10,249 nt of DNA, taken from positions 1 through 10,249 of the forward strand of contig JAUQXD010000359.1 in assembly GCA_030834835.1 (NCBI GenBank), in the 5' to 3' direction. Positions 7,443 through 10,249 of the stretch are shown here, one piece after another; position 1 is the first letter of the stretch, and each line of letters opens with the position of its first letter. This DNA is from Thermoflexales bacterium (lineage in GTDB: Bacteria; Chloroflexota; Anaerolineae; Fen-1058). The position numbers were made by a program, and so were the translations under genes. Under the pieces are notes generated by a model, which saw only the letters and a list, made by a program, of their open reading frames with translations, made no database searches and was not told the origin of the DNA.

Positions 7443-9068
7443 TTACCCCAACACCTCCGCCGGATCAAGATACTCCACCAACTCATCGCCCTCCACCACC
7501 CACACGCGCGTGGCGAAGCCTTGAATGAAGTAACGATCGTGCACGACGGCCAGCGCCGTGCCCTCGAACTGCGTCAGCGCCTGCTCGAACTGCGTGCGCG
7601 CCGGAATGTCAAGATGATTGATCGGCTCGTCCAGCAGCAGGAAGTTGCAGCCCTGCGCCACCAACTGCGCCAACATCAAACGCGCGCGTTCGCCATACGA
7701 CAACGACTGATTCAATTGCAATGGTTGATCGCCCGTGACCAGGAAGTAGTGCAAGAAACTGCGGGCCTCGGTGTCGTTCATCAACGCGGCGGCTTGCAGC
7801 GTCTTCAACGGCGTTGAAGCCGGATCGAGCACGTCCTGCTCTTGTGCGAAGTAACCCACTTTCACACTCGCGCCGAGTCGTACTTCACCGGCCAGCGGTG
7901 CAAGTTGCCCGATAATTGTTTTGACCAGCGTCGATTTGCCTGCGCCGTTTTCGCCGATGAGGGCGATGCGCTCGCCGCGCCGGATGATCTGATTGATGTC
8001 GCGCACCAATACCCGTTCACCGTAGCCTACGCTGACGCTCTCAAGCCGCAGCACATCGCGTCCGCTGATTTCAGAATCGAACTCCACTTTCATTTGCCAG
8101 GACTGCCTGGGCTTTTCAACGCGCTCATCCGCCGCAAGGTAGCGTTCCAGTTTCTTTTCGCGCGATTTCGCCTTATTAGCCACCTTCTTCGCCAGACGCC
8201 GCACATTGGGTTGACGCGGCGTGGTGCTGCGCTCGACCGAATTGGCTTGCTCCATGGTGCGGGCAATATCCTGCCGCATGCGGCGAATCTCGGCCTGTTG
8301 ATCGGCGTAGGTTTGCCACTGCTTCTCGCGTTCAAGCAAACTCTGCTCAAGATAGGCCGTGTAATTGCCCACATATTCGCGCAGTCCGTGCGTCTGCGGA
8401 TCGAGGTACAGCACGCGATTGATCGTGCGATCGAGAAAGACACGGTCGTGCGACACGATCAACGCCGCGCCGCGAAAACGATTCAGCCAGTCTTCCAGCC
8501 AGTTCAGCATCGGCAGATCGAGGTGGTTGGTTGGCTCGTCCAGCAGCAGCAGATTGGGTTCGGTCAGCAGCACCCGCGCCAGGCCCAGCCGTGTCTTCTG
8601 TCCGCCGCTGAGCGTAGTCACGCGCGTCTCCAGCGGCACGCCATCGAGGCCGAGATTCGCCAGCACTTCGGCACGGACCGCAGCATCGGGATAGCCGCCC
8701 AGCGCCTCCAACCGATCGAGTGCGCGTTGATACGCGGGCAGTTGACCTGGATCAAGCGCCAGCGCTTCTGCTAAACGCTCGACTTCGAGCGCAACGTCGG
8801 TGCGTTCGTCATGAAGCACATCGGCCAGTGTGGCGTCGGGCGCGAATTCCAGTCCCTGCGGCAAGTACCCGGGCCGCGCATTCGGATCGACGAACACACT
8901 GCCGCGATCGGGTTGTTCGGCGCGAGTCAACAGGCGCAACAACGTTGTCTTGCCGCTGCCGTTCAGGCCGATGAGGCCCACGCGTTCGCCGGGGCTGATT
9001 TGAAACGAGAGGTCACGCACGATCACTTGATCGGCGTAGGATTTGGTGAGTGATGATGCTGATAGCAT
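7443..9068 (-). CDS. ABC-F family ATPase (ribosome-associated, possibly antibiotic-resistance type)
   Basis: Twin-ATPase protein of 541 residues with no membrane segment. ABC-F proteins bind the ribosomal E site and either rescue stalled ribosomes or dislodge antibiotics. ABC 1: Walker A G34-LNGSGKTT, signature LSGGQ at 153-157, Walker B LLLLDEPTNHLD ending at D184, H-loop H207. A charged helical linker at about 237-325 (the P-site tRNA interaction motif) follows. ABC 2: Walker A GENGAGKST from 372, an altered signature LSYGE at 456-460, and DEPINHLD at 480-487 in place of DEPTNHLD. Both Walker B glutamates are present. No large EttA-type arm insertion is seen in ABC 1. The ATG at 9068 has AGGAG seven bases upstream; the frame is also open further upstream through a terminator hairpin, and such an extended start is wrong. 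The leader suggests induction by translation inhibitors. Confidence 0.93.
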   Translation of the reverse strand: MLSASSLTKSYADQVIVRDLSFQISPGERVGLIGLNGSGKTTLLRLLTRAEQPDRGSVFVDPNARPGYLPQGLEFAPDATLADVLHDERTDVALEVERLAEALALDPGQLPAYQRALDRLEALGGYPDAAVRAEVLANLGLDGVPLETRVTTLSGGQKTRLGLARVLLTEPNLLLLDEPTNHLDLPMLNWLEDWLNRFRGAALIVSHDRVFLDRTINRVLYLDPQTHGLREYVGNYTAYLEQSLLEREKQWQTYADQQAEIRRMRQDIARTMEQANSVERSTTPRQPNVRRLAKKVANKAKSREKKLERYLAADERVEKPRQSWQMKVEFDSEISGRDVLRLESVSVGYGERVLVRDINQIIRRGERIALIGENGAGKSTLVKTIIGQLAPLAGEVRLGASVKVGYFAQEQDVLDPASTPLKTLQAAALMNDTEARSFLHYFLVTGDQPLQLNQSLSYGERARLMLAQLVAQGCNFLLLDEPINHLDIPARTQFEQALTQFEGTALAVVHDRYFIQGFATRVWVVEGDELVEYLDPAEVLG

Positions 9069-9075
9069 AGCGAGA

Positions 9076-9081
9076 CTCCTC
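9076..9081 (-). promoter_or_regulatory. Ribosome binding site of the ABC-F gene
   Basis: GAGGAG on the minus strand, seven bases from the ATG at 9068. It decides the start: the open frame continues to a TTG at 9170, but that start has no such site and would force translation through the terminator stem. Confidence 0.85.
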
Positions 9082-9088
9082 TGAAGGG

Positions 9089-9118
9089 CAAACAAAAACC
9101 GAGGGAGCGCCCTCGGTT
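9089..9118 (-). terminator. Intrinsic terminator/attenuator in the ABC-F leader
   Basis: AACCGAGGG (9118-9110), CGCT loop, CCCTCGGTT (9105-9097): a 9-base perfect stem followed on the minus strand by TTTTTGTTTG. It sits only eight bases before the ABC-F ribosome binding site and downstream of the leader promoter. No other gene on that strand ends nearby except the cassette gene 250 bases away. It therefore looks like a regulated stop inside the ABC-F transcript. Confidence 0.85.
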
Positions 9119-9124
9119 GTCGGT

Positions 9125-9171
9125 CAAGGTCTGTTGGCAGCAAGCAAGCCGACAGACTTGAATGAATCAAG
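9125..9171 (-). ncRNA. Competing hairpins in the ABC-F leader RNA
   Basis: A small hairpin CTTGA/TCAAG (9171-9157) shares CAAG (9160-9157) with a larger stem CAAGTCTGT (9160-9152) / ACAGACCTTG (9134-9125, one bulged C). The two cannot form together. A third option pairs TGTCGG (9154-9149) with CCGACA (9123-9118), which abuts the terminator stem. Mutually exclusive pairing suits an attenuator, but I could not find a clear antiterminator that captures the CCGAGGG arm. Confidence 0.5.
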
Positions 9172-9192
9172 CGGTCCCTGAAAAATGAGTCG

Positions 9193-9213
9193 TTACGCCA
9201 TCAGTGTATGCAC
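9193..9213 (-). CDS. Leader peptide uORF (MHTLMA) of the ABC-F gene
   Basis: A GTG at 9213 opens a 6-codon frame ending in TAA at 9193-9195, peptide MHTLMA. TTAGGAG (9228-9222) lies eight bases upstream, the strongest ribosome binding site in the leader. It begins about 26 bases after the predicted transcription start and 75 bases before the terminator stem. Ribosome stalling here would change downstream folding. An inner ATG gives MA-stop. The leader function is inferred from layout; the peptide matches none I remember. Confidence 0.6.
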   Translation of the reverse strand: MHTLMA

Positions 9214-9245
9214 GCCAGCTACTCCTAAGAAACTATATCAAACTG

Positions 9246-9251
9246 ATTATA
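9246..9251 (-). promoter_or_regulatory. Extended -10 promoter of the ABC-F leader
   Basis: TATAAT on the minus strand with TGC directly before it (TGnTATAAT). The hexamer 17 bases upstream, TGTGTT (9274-9269), is a poor -35, but an extended -10 tolerates this. Predicted initiation is near 9239. The promoter lies about 45 bases from the attC-like site at 9297. Confidence 0.6.
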
Positions 9252-9296
9252 GCACAGCCGCCGCCACCAACACAGACGACAACCGTCAAAACTGAC

Positions 9297-9342
9297 GCCT
9301 AACTTCGGCAGCTGGGCGGGCCGGCTGCACGGCGTGTTGGGC
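9297..9342 (-). other. attC-like recombination site at the end of the endonuclease cassette
   Basis: On the minus strand it reads GCCCAAC (9342-9336, fits RYYYAAC), an imperfect palindrome with inner arms GCAGCCGG / CCAGCTGC (one mismatch), and GTTAGGC (9303-9297, fits GTTRRRY). The outer boxes pair along all seven bases with one G-T. It starts 27 bases after the endonuclease stop. GCCCAAC is the exact complement of GTTGGGC, which begins this cassette at 10095, as expected for a circularisable cassette. At 46 bases it is shorter than classical attC sites. Confidence 0.6.
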
Positions 9343-10094
9343 GGCATTGTTTGTGTAGGCACATTGGAACTATTCATCTTCACTTTCTTCTTCTGCATCA
9401 TCGTCAGATTCGAATTCGATATCATTGTTGCGCAAGTATTCAATGAAGTCCGTAATCCATCTAACGTTCTCTTTGTGACCGTAATCGTTGAGTATGAAGA
9501 TACCCAATTCTTCAAATTCTCGACTATTAGTCCAATAATGAACAGACTCCAGCTGGGTGCGAGAAAAACGCACTGGCCCACAAGATTCCGCGGTTATCTG
9601 TTTGACAACCGACAGGAAGTTGGATGATAGGGATTTTCGATGAGTCCTGATCTCACGTATAAGATCCATTTCTTCCCATAGATGTATGCGGAATCTATAT
9701 TCTGATCGAACTGCATGAAGCCAGTCCTTTGTATCAGATGATAGTGTATTCGAAACGATAATCAATAAATTATCTGGCTTGTGTTCGCGGCATTGCTCAA
9801 GCAATGGTGAAATCTGAGCAACCCCAGGTGGTTGCGTAGTGTAGCGCTTACACTGAATGATCCAATCTTCAGTTGTTTTGATTCTGTCTGTGTAGGCGGT
9901 CTCTTTTTTTGCAAGGATGTCTCGCCCTTTATCGCCGCCACCTTTGCCATACCACTGAATTTCTTGAAAGCCGTTGGCGTCAACTAACGTGTAACATAGC
10001 TCTTCAAATTCGGAAGGGGTCAATACTGTCCAATCAATTCCCATATAGCCTCTCTGCAAATACGGCTTCTTCTCGGTTGCAACGTGCCGCCCAA
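9303..10094 (-). mobile_element. Probable integron gene cassette, about 792 bases
   Basis: The unit lies between the cleavage points G^TTGGGC (10095/10094) and G^TTAGGC (9303/9302) of two attC-like sites. It holds one gene, a 44-base leader without an evident promoter, and a 27-base spacer before attC, which is the typical cassette design. Composition differs from the surroundings: 9661-9720 has 23 G+C of 60, while 4981-5040 has 41 of 60. No integrase gene or attI is in the window, so this may be the end of an array or an integrase-less cluster. Confidence 0.6.
9370..10044 (-). CDS. Mrr-like restriction endonuclease (PD-(D/E)xK fold)
   Basis: Protein of 224 residues with the Mrr catalytic core in its first half: LTPSEFEELCYTLV (E14 helix), GKGGGDKGRDI (35-43, acidic D42), and the strand IIQCKRY (62-68, Q64-x-K66), followed by PDNLLIIVSN, the next core strand. 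All expected PD-(D/E)xK residues are in place, so it should be an active DNA nuclease. Residues 150-205 are not recognised and may form a target-recognition part; the last 15 are almost all acidic (EFESDDDAEEESEDE). No methyltransferase is adjacent; Mrr-type enzymes usually cut modified DNA and need none. The ATG at 10044 follows AGAGAGG at four-base spacing; a TTG at 10059 would add five residues. Lower GC and flanking attC-like sites mark it as a cassette gene. A defence role is inferred. Confidence 0.88.
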   Translation of the reverse strand: MGIDWTVLTPSEFEELCYTLVDANGFQEIQWYGKGGGDKGRDILAKKETAYTDRIKTTEDWIIQCKRYTTQPPGVAQISPLLEQCREHKPDNLLIIVSNTLSSDTKDWLHAVRSEYRFRIHLWEEMDLIREIRTHRKSLSSNFLSVVKQITAESCGPVRFSRTQLESVHYWTNSREFEELGIFILNDYGHKENVRWITDFIEYLRNNDIEFESDDDAEEESEDE

Positions 10095-10143
10095 CAACAG
10101 ATGAGCGGACATACCGCGTGGGTCATCCGCTCATCCGTTAACG
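10089..10143 (-). other. attC-like recombination site between two cassettes
   Basis: On the minus strand: CGTTAAC (10143-10137), a perfect 10-base inner stem GATGAGCGGA / TCCGCTCATC, extendable through a G-T pair to AAC/GTT, a 16-base loop, and GTTGGGC (10095-10089, fits GTTRRRY). Length is 55 bases. It starts six bases after the stop of the gene entering from the right. The outer left box deviates from RYYYAAC at its first two bases. Confidence 0.6.
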
Positions 10144-10149
10144 ATGGCC

Positions 10150-10249
10150 TTATTCGAACTTATTCTTGAACAACTCCACCGAGTAACTGATGCGGCGGCG
10201 GGCCTGGGCTGCGCCCTCCCAACCGATAGTCTTCACCGAGACGCCTTCC
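10150..10249 (-). CDS. C-terminal end of an unknown protein, probable next cassette gene
   Basis: The minus strand is open from the window edge for 32 codons to the TAA at 10152-10150. The tail contains KTIGWEGAAQARRRISYSVE and ends in LFKNKFE. It is positively charged, with no recognisable domain, and its composition is GC-rich unlike the neighbouring endonuclease. The stop lies six bases before the attC-like site, as usual for cassette genes, which supports both calls. Only the tail is visible, so nothing can be said about function. Confidence 0.55.
   Translation of the reverse strand, partial: EGVSVKTIGWEGAAQARRRISYSVELFKNKFE

Noticed and set aside
7842..8774. Plus-strand 310-residue frame opposite the ABC-F gene
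   Set aside because: Shadow of the ABC-F coding strand; the ABC-F motifs are complete on the minus strand.
9069..9170. N-terminal extension of the ABC-F protein starting at a TTG (9170)
   Set aside because: It would be translated through the intrinsic terminator stem and lacks family similarity; the ATG at 9068 has a strong ribosome binding site.
9297..9342. The left attC-like hairpin as a plain Rho-independent terminator of the endonuclease gene
   Set aside because: No T tract follows on the minus strand, and the boxed ends match integron cores and the cassette's own start; a terminator alone would not explain this.
9334..9627. Plus-strand hydrophobic 97-residue frame in the cassette
   Set aside because: It starts inside the attC-like site and is antisense to the endonuclease; the hydrophobicity comes from reverse-reading an acidic tail.
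1..10249. tRNA, rRNA or phage genes
   Set aside because: No cloverleaf, rRNA core or structural phage protein seen on either strand.

Overview
The window is GC-rich (about 60% in most genes) with compact, tightly packed genes. Nothing in it is a direct taxonomic marker. The gene content (a soluble PAS/GAF-rich histidine kinase, a membrane-anchored rhodanese, calcineurin-like and Nudix enzymes, a YcaQ-type glycosylase) and the codon style would suit an environmental bacterium such as a Chloroflexota member, but that is inference only.

Left part (1-1800, minus strand): a three-gene operon reading leftward, Nudix hydrolase -> 4HBT acyl-CoA thioesterase -> unrecognised protein that runs off the window edge. 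The genes overlap by 4 bases (GTGA and ATGA), which implies coupled translation. Next to it lies a minus-strand, membrane-anchored single-domain rhodanese with a hairpin terminator, divergent from a plus-strand orphan sensor kinase (PAS-GAF-GAF-PAS-HisKA-HATPase). The kinase overlaps, tail to tail by 83 bases, a minus-strand calcineurin-like phosphoesterase. The phosphoesterase is divergent from a plus-strand YcaQ-like DNA glycosylase, with back-to-back promoters between them.

Middle (7292-7442): a palindromic intergenic repeat of about 97 bases separates the glycosylase from a convergent ABC-F ATPase gene on the minus strand. The ABC-F gene has a long leader: extended -10 promoter, strong ribosome binding site, a 6-codon upstream ORF, several competing hairpins, and a textbook intrinsic terminator just before the gene's own ribosome binding site. 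This is the layout of ribosome-mediated transcription attenuation known for antibiotic-responsive ABC-F genes.

Right part (9297-10249): composition drops to about 40% GC. A small Mrr-like restriction-endonuclease gene (minus strand) is flanked by two attC-like sites. Its own attC carries an inner core exactly complementary to the first bases of the unit, as expected for an integron gene cassette of about 792 bases. Beyond the second site, six bases away, ends another minus-strand gene that enters from the right edge. The window therefore seems to hold the end of a cassette array, inserted just upstream of the ABC-F promoter. No integrase gene is visible here.

The most interesting parts are the cassette end carrying a putative defence nuclease and the attenuator leader of the ABC-F gene beside it. 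A background feature is strong over-use of the palindrome CGATCG (24 copies counted), absent from the cassette region.
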